NCBI GenBank assembly: GCA_902760345.1
Contig: CACWFY010000013.1
Coordinates: 1-61,938, forward strand
Length of the DNA stretch: 61,938 nucleotides
Reading direction: 5' to 3'
DNA from: an uncultured Bacteroidales bacterium
GTDB lineage: Bacteria; Bacteroidota; Bacteroidia; Bacteroidales; Bacteroidaceae
Shown piece after piece: positions 7,738 to 15,138 of the stretch. The notes below the pieces were generated by a model that saw only the letters and a list, made by a program, of their open reading frames with translations, searched no databases and was not told the DNA's origin. Numbering within the stretch: position 1 is the stretch's first letter; each line of letters begins with the position of its first letter. Made by a program: the position numbers and the translations under genes.

Positions 7738-7995
7738 TTAGAGTTCGACAATAAGTAAACGCTTCTCCATCGGCTCACCGTTGTACGGCTTGCGCTGATT
7801 CGCCCAAAAGTGGTGTGCGCCAAATCCCCAAATGAAGTTCTTCTCGAATACGCTGCGGTAGGGGCTGAACTTCAATGCCCTTTCGAGGTCATGGCGGTCA
7901 CTCTGCAGCAGGATAAGGTTGCAGAATCTCACGAATACTTCTGCGGTGGCTTCGCTTTCCCACTCACAAATTAGGTTCTCAATCTGTACTTTCAT
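7738..7995 (-). CDS. Hypothetical protein (85 aa)
   Basis: An 85-residue protein with no recognised family, starting MKVQIENLICEWESEATAEV. It is amphipathic, with a central Trp/Phe-rich stretch (NFIWGFGAHHFWANQRKPYNG) and the final strand RLLIVEL. It lies between the PcfJ gene (28 bases upstream) and the DUF6926-like gene (13 bases downstream) on the same strand, so it belongs to the element operon. Its function is unknown. Confidence 0.6.
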   Translation of the reverse strand: MKVQIENLICEWESEATAEVFVRFCNLILLQSDRHDLERALKFSPYRSVFEKNFIWGFGAHHFWANQRKPYNGEPMEKRLLIVEL

Positions 7996-8022
7996 AATGA
8001 TATTCTTTTTAAAGTTAATGAA

Positions 8023-9300
8023 TTATGCTGCCTTTAATCGCTGCCCTATTAGGTATGCGTTCTTGTTTACAAGGTCTATGATACGGGCATGATGTTCCGT
8101 AAACTCGTTGCATGCGCCATAGCATTGCAGTACCTTCATAGTCTTTAGCGATACCTCAATCGTCTCTACTCGTTTGCCGTCAATGGTAGCGGATAGGATA
8201 AGAGAGTTCTTTTTCAGATAGTATTTGTTGCTGTAAACGCAGTGGTGCATGTGCTCGCCCTCCTGCAAGTATTCCTCAACACTTTCAAGGACATGGACAC
8301 AGATTAAGCCATCTGTGAAGTGTATGCCGAAGTAGCGGGATTTGAGTTTGCGGAACTTCTCTTCATCTTTTTGGAATTGTTTTATCTTGTCTTTGATACT
8401 CTTTTCTATCTCCTTTCTCTCCTTCTTCTCTATCCATCGGTCGTGCTCTGCTTTGAGGTCTGTCGGGCATACATACTTGGCATTATGCAGGTCTTTGCCG
8501 AAATAGCGGAGTGCGTCTATATAGTCACACCAAACGGATGCGTCATTGATGGCATAATGGTTACGGATGCAGACTTTCACGGATGCCCAATAGAGGTCAA
8601 TGTCCCTGTATTGGTCGTAGATGAACTTTCGGGCAAGTTCGTGATAGCCTGCCTTTACAAGTGTCTCGGTCTTGGCATTTGTCAGCAGGGACTCGAAGAG
8701 GGCAGACGGCAGGGTTTTGTGAAAGTTCCCGTCAAAGCCGTTGCGTTTCAGTTCGGGGATGACGTCAAACTGAGGATAGACACTGCATCCGTCCACAATG
8801 GGGAATGCCGTTGAGTGAGTGCGGATTTCAAGGCTTGAACCACAGAGCCAGTTATCTATGCAGTAGGTATAGGGTGCACGGAGCCTTGACGTGGTGCAGG
8901 TGTTCCCGTCCTTGTCTATCCACCTCTGCATGACCTCTGTGCAAGTGTAGGTTGTTTTCTCTCCTTTCCTTTGGTGGGTGCGGATGAAGAAATAGCGGAG
9001 TACCTGCAATCCGTCTGCCGTGGTGATGATGCTGAAATAGCCCACTTGCGAAAGTTTCTCCTTTTTCGTTTCCTTGATGGTAAGGTGTTTTCCGCAGTGA
9101 GGGCAGACGGCTTCTTCCGTGCCTTCCTCAGTGACGAAGGTGTGTCCGCACTCCATGCAGGTGGTCTTTCCGCTTTTCAGCCGGTAGGCATAGAAGTACA
9201 CGGAATGGTCGTAGCCCCATTGCATTTGTCTCTTGGTGGCAGGGCGCAGTTTCTTCATTGCTGCCACAACTTGGCGTTGAAAGTCGTTCTTGGGTCTCAT
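8023..9300 (-). CDS. PcfJ domain protein
   Basis: A 425-residue protein of the PcfJ family, named from the enterococcal plasmid pCF10 and common on Bacteroidales conjugative elements. A zinc ribbon lies near the N-terminus: CMEC at about residue 48 and CPHC at about residue 71. The middle is helical and lysine-rich (KKERKEIEKSIKDKIKQFQKDEEKF). The conserved C-terminal core contains EYLQEGEHMHHCVYSNKYY and a following strand region (VETIEVSLKTMKVLQCYGACN). The biochemical role is unknown. Its start is 2 bases from the end of the PcfK gene, the usual pcfK-pcfJ pairing. Confidence 0.88.
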   Translation of the reverse strand: MRPKNDFQRQVVAAMKKLRPATKRQMQWGYDHSVYFYAYRLKSGKTTCMECGHTFVTEEGTEEAVCPHCGKHLTIKETKKEKLSQVGYFSIITTADGLQVLRYFFIRTHQRKGEKTTYTCTEVMQRWIDKDGNTCTTSRLRAPYTYCIDNWLCGSSLEIRTHSTAFPIVDGCSVYPQFDVIPELKRNGFDGNFHKTLPSALFESLLTNAKTETLVKAGYHELARKFIYDQYRDIDLYWASVKVCIRNHYAINDASVWCDYIDALRYFGKDLHNAKYVCPTDLKAEHDRWIEKKERKEIEKSIKDKIKQFQKDEEKFRKLKSRYFGIHFTDGLICVHVLESVEEYLQEGEHMHHCVYSNKYYLKKNSLILSATIDGKRVETIEVSLKTMKVLQCYGACNEFTEHHARIIDLVNKNAYLIGQRLKAA

Positions 9301-9302
9301 AG

Positions 9303-9722
9303 TCAGAAATTGAATAGCATTGGTTGTACTTGTGCGGTCTGTTCTCTCTTGGCGGTCGGCTTCTTGCGGTTGGCAATGCGGTTGTAGCAGTCCCTTTGGT
9401 ACTGCGCCATTGCCTCGCGTCTTGCCTCTGCCTTTTCCTCGTCTGTCAGTTCTACCACATGATTAACCGCCACTTGCAGATAGTCCACAGACTTGCCGAC
9501 CTCGATGTCCTCTTCTTGGTAGTAATGAACTGCCATTCCGTAAATCTCGTCATCCTCAAATCCGTTGCATCCGCTTTCCTGCACTTGATTGAGAATGTAA
9601 GTCACGCAGTCGTTGATGTTCTTCTTCGGGTCTGCAAACCTTTCTGCGAAGTTGGTGTCATAGGTTGCCATTTCCATAAGGTATGCCTGAATAGTATCCT
9701 TAAATGCTCTTGTTGCGTCCAT
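9303..9722 (-). CDS. PcfK-like protein (AcrIIA9-related family)
   Basis: A 139-residue acidic, helical protein of the PcfK family. It starts MDATRAFKDTIQAYL and carries the family segment GFEDDEIYGMAVHYYQEEDIEV in the middle, with a basic tail (RDCYNRIANRKKPTAKRE). PcfK genes pair with pcfJ on conjugative elements. From established knowledge, the Cas9 inhibitor AcrIIA9 belongs to this family, so some members protect incoming elements from type II CRISPR immunity. Whether this copy has that activity cannot be told from sequence. It sits between radC (24 bases upstream) and pcfJ in the element operon. Confidence 0.85.
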   Translation of the reverse strand: MDATRAFKDTIQAYLMEMATYDTNFAERFADPKKNINDCVTYILNQVQESGCNGFEDDEIYGMAVHYYQEEDIEVGKSVDYLQVAVNHVVELTDEEKAEARREAMAQYQRDCYNRIANRKKPTAKREQTAQVQPMLFNF

Positions 9723-9746
9723 ATTGATATGTATTTAGATGAATAA

Positions 9747-10451
9747 TTAGATTTTGCCCTGCTCGTGGTAGGAATAATATGCTCCGTCCGTAACGATAAC
9801 ATGGTCAGAGAAGTGAATACGCATTACTTCACATGCACACTTGATGCTCTTCGTCAGTTCATCGTCATATCTGCTCGGTGTCAGACTTCCGCTTGGGTGG
9901 TTGTGAACGGCTGCAAGGATGGTAGCATTATTGAGGACTGCCTCACGCATGATGATACGAACATCTACACTTGTCTCGGTGATTCCTCCTTGGCTGATTT
10001 TCACGGACTTAATAAGTTTGTAGTTGTTGTTCATCAGCAGGATGTGGAATTGCTCTACCTCCAAATCCATCATTTGGGGTAGCATATAGTGATAGATACG
10101 GGTGGCTGTACCCATGTCGGGGCGGAGTTCGGGTGTCTCTTTCTGTCTGCGCTTGCCTAACTCAACTGCTGCCATAATCTTACATGCGGTCTGAGTGCCT
10201 ACACCTTCAATGTCCTCAAACTCGTCGAAACGTGCCTTACCTAAAGTGTTTAGGCTGTTGTTGAACTTGCCCATAACGTGTTTGGCAATATCTACTGCGC
10301 TGTACTGCTGCGTACCGCTTCCGATAAGGATTGCTAATAACTCTGCGTCCGTAAGGCTGTCGGTGCCTAAACGCTGTAGTTTCTCGGTGGGTCTGTCCTC
10401 AATGCTCCATCTGCTGATAGGGAGTCTTAATGTTGCTGTTGCTGCGTTCAT
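9747..10451 (-). CDS. radC: RadC family JAB/MPN protein
   Basis: A 234-residue RadC protein. The N-terminal half has helix-hairpin-helix DNA-binding character (IEGVGTQTACKIMAAVELGKR, residues 82-102). The C-terminal JAB/MPN metallo-domain has the metal motif HNHPSG at 183-188 with a downstream Asp near 196 (TPSRYDDE) and a conserved Glu about 13 residues before it. All catalytic-type metal ligands are present. RadC homologues are frequent on mobile elements and prophages; the cellular role remains unsettled and is not simple DNA repair. The start at 10451 is four bases from the end of the phosphoribosyltransferase gene, consistent with an operon. Confidence 0.93.
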   Translation of the reverse strand: MNAATATLRLPISRWSIEDRPTEKLQRLGTDSLTDAELLAILIGSGTQQYSAVDIAKHVMGKFNNSLNTLGKARFDEFEDIEGVGTQTACKIMAAVELGKRRQKETPELRPDMGTATRIYHYMLPQMMDLEVEQFHILLMNNNYKLIKSVKISQGGITETSVDVRIIMREAVLNNATILAAVHNHPSGSLTPSRYDDELTKSIKCACEVMRIHFSDHVIVTDGAYYSYHEQGKI

Positions 10452-10454
10452 AAT

Positions 10455-10988
10455 TCAGTTGTATTGATAATTTGATGTTCTGTGAAATATCTTTGTCTTG
10501 GCGAGAAAGAGGGTCATTCTCACGTCTGCACCTGCTGCCTGCATCTGCTCGATAAAAGCGTTGGCGGTGGCACAAGTGGTGCAAATGTCGTCTATCAGCA
10601 ACACACGCTTGCCGTTGAAATATTCGGTGTCTATCTGCACGTTGCTCTTTTGTCCGTGCTTCTTGCTGATATGCACTTTCTCACGCTTGCCGATAACTTG
10701 GATATGCTCAAAGCCGTTGATTGCATTGCACATGGCGCATACGTCTGCGGAAAATCTCTTGTATCTGCGCTTATTGGTCTGCTCACAACTGGCAGGGATG
10801 CAGACTATGACGGTGTTTGTCAAGTCCATTGCGGAGAGGGTCTTGCCAACTATCTGCGCTGCCCACTTGGTTGCATACCTTCTACCTGCTTTGAAGTCGA
10901 GCAAGTGGCGCATAGTGTCCTGCGTCTCGAAGTCTGCACGGCGCATATAACGCTGCGGAGTGTATTGCATAATGGCGTATTTGAACAT
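10455..10988 (-). CDS. ComF-like phosphoribosyltransferase
   Basis: A 177-residue protein with a type I phosphoribosyltransferase fold. The PRPP-binding loop reads VLLIDDICTTCATANAF near residue 130, and an upstream strand (VIVCIPAS) and basic segment match ComF-type proteins. It lacks the N-terminal zinc finger of full-length ComF. ComF proteins are linked to DNA uptake in competent bacteria; element-borne copies beside RadC are common in Bacteroidales but their substrate is unknown. It lies 12 bases downstream of the small membrane-protein gene. Confidence 0.82.
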   Translation of the reverse strand: MFKYAIMQYTPQRYMRRADFETQDTMRHLLDFKAGRRYATKWAAQIVGKTLSAMDLTNTVIVCIPASCEQTNKRRYKRFSADVCAMCNAINGFEHIQVIGKREKVHISKKHGQKSNVQIDTEYFNGKRVLLIDDICTTCATANAFIEQMQAAGADVRMTLFLAKTKIFHRTSNYQYN

Positions 10989-11000
10989 ATCTATTAGGGA

Positions 11001-11174
11001 TTAGAGGATGATACGTGCAAGGAATAACACCGTCCAGAAAGCGGCTACAATGAGCCATAGGACGAGGTTTACGACTGCCTTGAAGCAATGCCACAGGATG
11101 CGGACTGCCCAAAGGATGGTGCGGAAGAGGAAGTAACCCATAACCGCTAATGTTGTTGTACTGTTATATGCCAT
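11001..11174 (-). CDS. Small membrane protein (57 aa)
   Basis: A 57-residue ORF starting MAYNSTTTLAVMGYFLFRTI and ending FWTVLFLARIIL. Nearly the whole length is hydrophobic with aromatic residues and a few positive charges, giving one long or two short membrane helices. It is the first gene of the minus-strand element operon and lies 12 bases upstream of the phosphoribosyltransferase gene. Function unknown. Its compact composition and position make it a likely real gene even though it is short. Confidence 0.6.
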   Translation of the reverse strand: MAYNSTTTLAVMGYFLFRTILWAVRILWHCFKAVVNLVLWLIVAAFWTVLFLARIIL

Positions 11175-11190
11175 AATCTTTATTTTTTAT

Positions 11191-12370
11191 GTGGATCCAG
11201 GAGCTGTGAAGTGAAGTTCCTAATGAACCAATCCGTTTCCTCGAATCCACCGTTTTTTTTGCGTCTCCTATCGCCGTTTGTTTGTTCCTGCGGCCCGATC
11301 AAAGGTAGCAGAATTGGATTCGCAAAGTTTTTTCGGCGAAATACTACCCCTTTGCGGGTGTGGAGATTTCCCCGAAACCCCTTGGGGCTTGAAACTTTGC
11401 CATTCCAATTTGCGTTTTACCTTTGCCACAGGAACAATCAAACATCAGGCGAAAGGGGACAAAAGCGGTGCGTTCGGGAAACGGATTCGCACATTCGGGC
11501 TACTCCCGTTCCCTCTCTTCGCTGGCTGCGAACGGACTTCCGGGCAGATTGAGGATGTTCGCTGGAGCGAACAAATGTTCAGGCTTTCAGATGGAGTGAT
11601 TCGTAAAAGTAACCAGAACAGAGCGGATGAGAATAAGAAATCGGCTGTCCCCACCTGCAATACTGAATGCCCTTGCGGTTTCCAGTTTGCAAGTGAGGAC
11701 AGCCGTTTTCTCTCGTCCGCTGACAGTCGGGCGTGTCATATAGCCTTATCAGTGTCTTGCACACCGACAAGGCTATATGACTTGCCCGACGACATTAACG
11801 CTTTTACGACGGTCGTGTGTTTTTTTCGGTAATAGATAATGATGTCTAAGGCTGACGATTGAATGTGAAACGGTTAGGCTTACGATTATTAGATGCTTAT
11901 TGTGGCTTGACATTACATATTGCGAAAGCCTACCATCAGGAAAAGGGAACAACCACAATTCAGTGTGCGCGTCGGCTGAAGCGAACGTGTTCGGTCAGAC
12001 GGTGGCACTCTGAATTGCGGTTATTCCCCAGATAGCACGAAGATGTCATCTGCCCGTCTGATGACTGCTTCGGGCGGCAACACTCGCTTTCGCAACCAAA
12101 CATTGGGCAGACAAGCGAATCACGATGTTATGCCTTTCGATTCAAATACGCAACTACGGGCTTTCAGTCCAATCGGGAAAGAACCCCTATACAGATGCAG
12201 ACCAGAAATATGATGTACCGATGCCGTGCAGTTGTGTCAATCTCTGATTGTTCAGCAACTGCACACCGTCGGGACATCTTTTTTCCTGCATCTGCGACAG
12301 CCCCAAAAAGTGATTGTCCTCAGCATAGCCGATACCTCGGCCATCCTAAGGACAATCTCTTTTGGGGCGT
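11191..12370. other. Hairpin-rich non-coding region (candidate large structured RNA or DNA element)
   Basis: No convincing protein gene is present; the open frames of up to 184 codons have unnatural composition and cut through the inverted repeats. Instead there is a series of long imperfect inverted repeats. A: 11642-11660 with 11687-11705. B: 11726-11750 with 11766-11790. C: 11944-11968 with 12005-12029. D: 12038-12049 with 12061-12072. E: 12212-12234 with 12256-12278 plus an outer 9-bp stem 12192-12200 with 12286-12294. F: 12300-12320 with 12349-12368, capped by a gccga/tcggc mini-hairpin. Smaller stems lie at 11191-11249 and 11558-11573. A plus-strand TACCTTTG at 11418-11425 could transcribe it, but mismatches in the stems more often become G-U pairs on the minus strand. 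Confidence 0.7.
11418..11425 (+). promoter_or_regulatory. Promoter-like TACCTTTG inside the hairpin-rich region
   Basis: A match to the TA-N2-TTTG element with no gene below it for more than 1 kb. If active it would transcribe hairpins A to F as one non-coding RNA. Confidence 0.4.
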
Positions 12371-12479
12371 AGTTAATCCCTTTCCCGACTAACAACCTGG
12401 CTACTCTGTACCAATGTTAAATCTTTCGGCAGACTTGAATTTTTTATCGTTATTCCTTGTTCATTTCAATAAAAAGCAG

Positions 12480-12487
12480 TACCTTTG
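12480..12487 (+). promoter_or_regulatory. Promoter of the leader ORF and DUF6078-like gene
   Basis: TACCTTTG is a strong match to the -7 element. Transcription from about 12494 would give a leader of roughly 400 bases before the gene at 12896. Confidence 0.6.
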
Positions 12488-12508
12488 CATCAGCAATTGA
12501 AAGCCAAT

Positions 12509-12567
12509 AAGGAGTTATGTGGCTCCCCGCAGACCTCGGAAGAATGATGAAGCCGTTGAGTCTCTAA
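12509..12567 (+). CDS. Leader peptide candidate with Shine-Dalgarno (coding 12517-12567)
   Basis: A 16-codon ORF (MWLPADLGRMMKPLSL) starts at 12517, about 23 bases after the expected transcription start. It is preceded at five bases' distance by AAGGAG, a full Shine-Dalgarno core. Such sites are rare in front of genes in this phylum, so this one suggests a regulated leader peptide such as those seen upstream of some mobile-element genes. The next gene starts 330 bases further on. No homologue is recognised. Confidence 0.4.
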
Positions 12568-12636
12568 TTCGTAACCCCTCTTCAAAAACTGATTTCCGTT
12601 CTATTGGAAATCAACAAGTTATAACAAATCTTATGT

Positions 12637-12700
12637 TTCCAGTGTGGGAATAACAGGCTCCCAGGCTGGGAATAAGACATTCCCAGGCAGGGAATAATCG
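12637..12700. repeat. Three 22-bp-period palindromic repeats
   Basis: Copies at 12637-12657, 12658-12679 and 12680-12700 share a core close to tcccaggctgggaataa, itself a near palindrome. They lie in the leader of the DUF6078-like gene. The period matches the arrays at 25.7 and 61.4 kb. Confidence 0.75.
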
Positions 12701-12895
12701 TACATACATAACGCAGGGATAAAACATCACGGATTTTTCTCCATCTCTCACATCGGATGCCTTCAAACCCTGATAAATAAAGGATTCTTGCCTTTTTACC
12801 CCTCACATGCTCAAACCCCTTTGTACAAAGGCGATTCCAGCAATTATGTGAGAGATGAGAGATTTTTTCAAGTAAAAGTATAAAATAAAAAGAAT

Positions 12896-13339
12896 ATGGA
12901 AGAAAAAGAACTGAAAGCGAAAGACATTCCGATGGGCTATGCCCTGTGTTTCAACGATGCTTGCAAGCGCAAGGACACCTGTATGCACTATCTGGCCCAG
13001 GTGTTGACCAGCCACCAGGACCAGCATATTGGTCAGGCTATATATCCTACGGCCTGGCAGAAAGGTGACTGCCCTTGCTACTGCGAGAAAAAACTGATCA
13101 AGAAGGCTTGGGGATTTAGTAATCTGTATGACAATGTGCCACGTCACAAAATAGCGGAAGCTCGTCAATGCGTGCGTTCGTACTTTAGCGCAGGCATGGG
13201 TCCCTACTATCGTGTACATCATGGCGAAAACATGCTCTCGCCCAAGCAGCAGGATGACATCATGCAAATCCTGTCCCAATTCGGTAGTACCGAGGGCATC
13301 CAATTCGACCACTACGAAACGGACTGGGACTTTGGATGA
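12896..13339 (+). CDS. DUF6078-like cysteine-rich protein
   Basis: A 147-residue cytoplasmic protein starting MEEKELKAKDIPMGYALCFN. Cysteines are spaced as CFNDACKRKDTCMHYLA near residue 18 and later CPCYC near residue 60, suggesting a metal site. The remainder is helical with an aromatic C-terminus (HYETDWDFG). From memory it fits DUF6078, a Bacteroidales family of unknown function. It follows a 400-base leader containing a promoter, a leader ORF and three phased repeats, and ends before a strong bidirectional terminator, so it is a single-gene unit. Confidence 0.7.
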   Translation: MEEKELKAKDIPMGYALCFNDACKRKDTCMHYLAQVLTSHQDQHIGQAIYPTAWQKGDCPCYCEKKLIKKAWGFSNLYDNVPRHKIAEARQCVRSYFSAGMGPYYRVHHGENMLSPKQQDDIMQILSQFGSTEGIQFDHYETDWDFG

Positions 13340-13366
13340 CAGACCATTCCCATTCCTTGAACAATC

Positions 13367-13401
13367 AAAGCGAGCCGCTGATGAATAACGGCTCGCTTTT
13401 T
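13367..13401. terminator. Bidirectional terminator
   Basis: Arms aaagcgagccg and cggctcgcttt pair over 11 bases with an 11-base loop and a T run on the plus strand. It separates the convergent DUF6078-like and RhuM-Fic genes. Confidence 0.85.
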
Positions 13402-13424
13402 GGTAAATCTTCTATTTTTATAAC

Positions 13425-14396
13425 TTAGTTCCTCTGGTTAATCAAGTTTACCACCACCTTCACCATAACGTCTTTCTCCTCCGTTTTGCTCTCGGCAATC
13501 ATCAGCGTCAGAGCCACAAGGGTATTGTCTGCCAATCGCTTTGAGCCATCCTCACGATACAGGATGCCGTTGTTGTTCAGAAACCAGAGGAACAGCGTGG
13601 CAGCAATGCGTTTGTTGCCATCGCTAAACGAGTGGTTCTTGGTCACCAGATACAGCAGCATAGCAGCTTTCTCCTCCACGCTGGGATAAAGCTCTTCGCC
13701 ACCAAACGTCTGGTAAATTTGCCCAATGCTACTCTTAAACGACTCGTCCTTCTCATTACCAAACAGCACAGAGCCTCCAAACTTATCGCGCAGACGTGCA
13801 ATCTCCTCCATCGCATTATCATAGGTAGCATGGAATTTCTCTTTCTTGGTGGTCTTATCAATGGTCAGACGCTCGTAGTCATAATTGTCGAGCGTATCAA
13901 GGGCATACGAGTAATCTGTCACCACCTCAAAGAGAGCATTAGTCTCATCAGTGGACAGAACAGGTTGGCTCTGAATAGTACGACCAAGCATACCCACTAA
14001 CTGACGAAGTTCACCAATCTGCTCACTATGTATACGCTGATTGACAGCATAACCCTTAACGAGATAATCCTTAATGATTTGTCTCGCCCATATGCGGAAA
14101 GCAGTACCACGTTTACTATGAACGCGATAACCAACAGATATAATGACATCAAGGCTATAAAACGGCACAGGTTTCTTCACGCCATTAACGTGTAAAAAAT
14201 GCACGTTATTATCGTCACGTTCCAACTCGCCCTCCTTGAAGGCATTCAGAACGTGTCGTCTTACGTTTGATTCCTCCTTCATAAAGAGAGAAGCCATCTG
14301 TGCAACATTCAGCCACACCGTCTCATTCTCCAGGCGGACATCAATCTGTGTCTGTCCGTCCTCTGTCTGATAGATTACAATCTGATCCTGTTTCAT
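13425..14396 (-). CDS. RhuM-Fic/DOC fusion protein
   Basis: A 323-residue protein joining two toxin-related domains. The N-terminal RhuM domain carries YQTEDGQTQIDVRLENETVW, the typical opening, followed by the SVGYRVHSKRGTAFRIWA segment at about residue 90. The C-terminal Fic/DOC domain has the motif HSFSDGNKR at about 255-263, with the His, Asp/Glu, Gly-Asn and Arg needed for nucleotidyl or phosphoryl transfer. Start: a promoter TATCTTTG lies at 14442-14435, so the longer frame using TTG at 14426 would have almost no leader; the ATG at 14396 begins as the family does. No antitoxin gene sits next to it; an inhibitory motif within the protein is possible but was not identified. Confidence 0.87.
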   Translation of the reverse strand: MKQDQIVIYQTEDGQTQIDVRLENETVWLNVAQMASLFMKEESNVRRHVLNAFKEGELERDDNNVHFLHVNGVKKPVPFYSLDVIISVGYRVHSKRGTAFRIWARQIIKDYLVKGYAVNQRIHSEQIGELRQLVGMLGRTIQSQPVLSTDETNALFEVVTDYSYALDTLDNYDYERLTIDKTTKKEKFHATYDNAMEEIARLRDKFGGSVLFGNEKDESFKSSIGQIYQTFGGEELYPSVEEKAAMLLYLVTKNHSFSDGNKRIAATLFLWFLNNNGILYREDGSKRLADNTLVALTLMIAESKTEEKDVMVKVVVNLINQRN

Positions 14397-14434
14397 AACA
14401 CTCTTGATTCGTTTGCATCGCGGCAATCATGTCG

Positions 14435-14442
14435 CAAAGATA
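14435..14442 (-). promoter_or_regulatory. Promoter of the RhuM-Fic gene
   Basis: TATCTTTG on the minus strand, about 40 bases upstream of the chosen ATG. It excludes the upstream TTG as a start. The remaining stretch 14443-14712 holds no gene; it contains a short palindrome, atgacag (14615-14621) with ctgtcat (14635-14641), that could be an operator. Confidence 0.6.
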
Positions 14443-14712
14443 CGATTAAGTAAGCAAAAAGCAAAAGAAAAATAGCTTTTTATTTTACTTTTTCGAACGA
14501 AAGTATCTTCGAGCATAGCTCAAGGTTACACCTTTTTTATTAATATCGTATGCAAAAAACAAAAATGTTACATCATGGAAGATTGGTTTTTCGCTGGTTT
14601 AAAAAATCACTCGTATGACAGGTACCAGTCACTTCTGTCATGTTTAACAGGGCTATATCTTAAAAGATATTAAGATAACCATGACTCTGAAATATGATTA
14701 GAAAAAAGTTCC

Positions 14713-14720
14713 TATCTTTG
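14713..14720 (+). promoter_or_regulatory. Promoter of the decayed zeta-toxin locus
   Basis: TATCTTTG lies 16 bases upstream of the ATG at 14736, which begins MTSKNL, the usual opening of zeta-toxin-like proteins in this phylum. Confidence 0.55.
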
Positions 14721-14735
14721 CAACAAATAATATAA

Positions 14736-14956
14736 ATGACGAGTAAGAACCTGTTATTCCCCAAGATACCATCAAAAGGCGTTACGCAGCAGGCATCAAC
14801 AATCTTTTCAAATTGTTAATGCCTATTGTTGATTATTGGGCGATATTTGATAACAGTGAGACCCCACGTAAGAATATTGCTGTAGAAGGCAAAAGTGCCG
14901 ATGCGGAGATATATTTTAGTGAATTATACGAAAAGCTATTGAGTTATGTCAAATAA
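14736..14956 (+). pseudogene. Zeta-toxin-like kinase gene, internally deleted
   Basis: A remnant of a zeta-toxin family P-loop kinase. The promoter and first codons (MTSKNL) are kept, then the reading frame jumps to the C-terminal end of the family: PQDTIKRRYAAGINNLFKLL, then DYWAIFDNSETPRKN and a helical tail, in a frame that has a stop at 14744-14746 and is open from 14747 to 14956. The Walker A loop, normally directly after the N-terminal strand, and the whole core are missing. It therefore cannot be active. The small downstream gene overlaps its end and remains intact. Confidence 0.75.
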
Positions 14957-15116
14957 GGAGATAAAGGAATTTACCGCAAAACTGGAAAAGGGACTGCGAA
15001 TTGCAGAGAAGCGAATGCTGGAAGAAAAGGCACTGCACAATGAAACCATTGTTGTTTCAAATGCCGAAGGCAAGATAGAATACATCTCTGCCAAAGAGGT
15101 CTTGGCATCGTATTAA
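14946..15116 (+). CDS. Small partner protein of the zeta-toxin locus (56 aa)
   Basis: A 56-residue ORF starting MSNKEIKEFTAKLEKGLRIA and ending AKEVLASY. The first half is a charged amphipathic helix, the second a short strand-helix unit (ETIVVSNAEGKIEYISAKE). It overlaps the end of the decayed kinase gene by 11 bases, the tight coupling seen in toxin-antitoxin pairs. In related loci a small gene of this type follows the kinase. It looks intact, so it may be a surviving partner without its toxin. Function is inferred from position only. Confidence 0.6.
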   Translation: MSNKEIKEFTAKLEKGLRIAEKRMLEEKALHNETIVVSNAEGKIEYISAKEVLASY

Positions 15117-15138
15117 GGCCCTCCAAGATCACCAAGAG

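Noticed and set aside
11191-11250. tRNA-like 3' end as an element attachment site
   Set aside because: A cgaatccac stretch looks like part of a T arm, but no acceptor, D or anticodon arms can be found.
11211-11832. Open frames of 113 and 184 codons on the plus strand in the hairpin region
   Set aside because: Composition is unlike neighbouring proteins, they overlap one another in two frames, and they run through the inverted repeats. No start context or family similarity was seen.
11642-12368. Integron-like attC array
   Set aside because: The hairpins share no common core boxes and contain no cassettes, and no integrase is present.
14397-14426. TTG start for the RhuM-Fic gene
   Set aside because: It lies within a few bases of the expected transcription start below the promoter at 14442-14435, and family similarity begins at the ATG at 14396.
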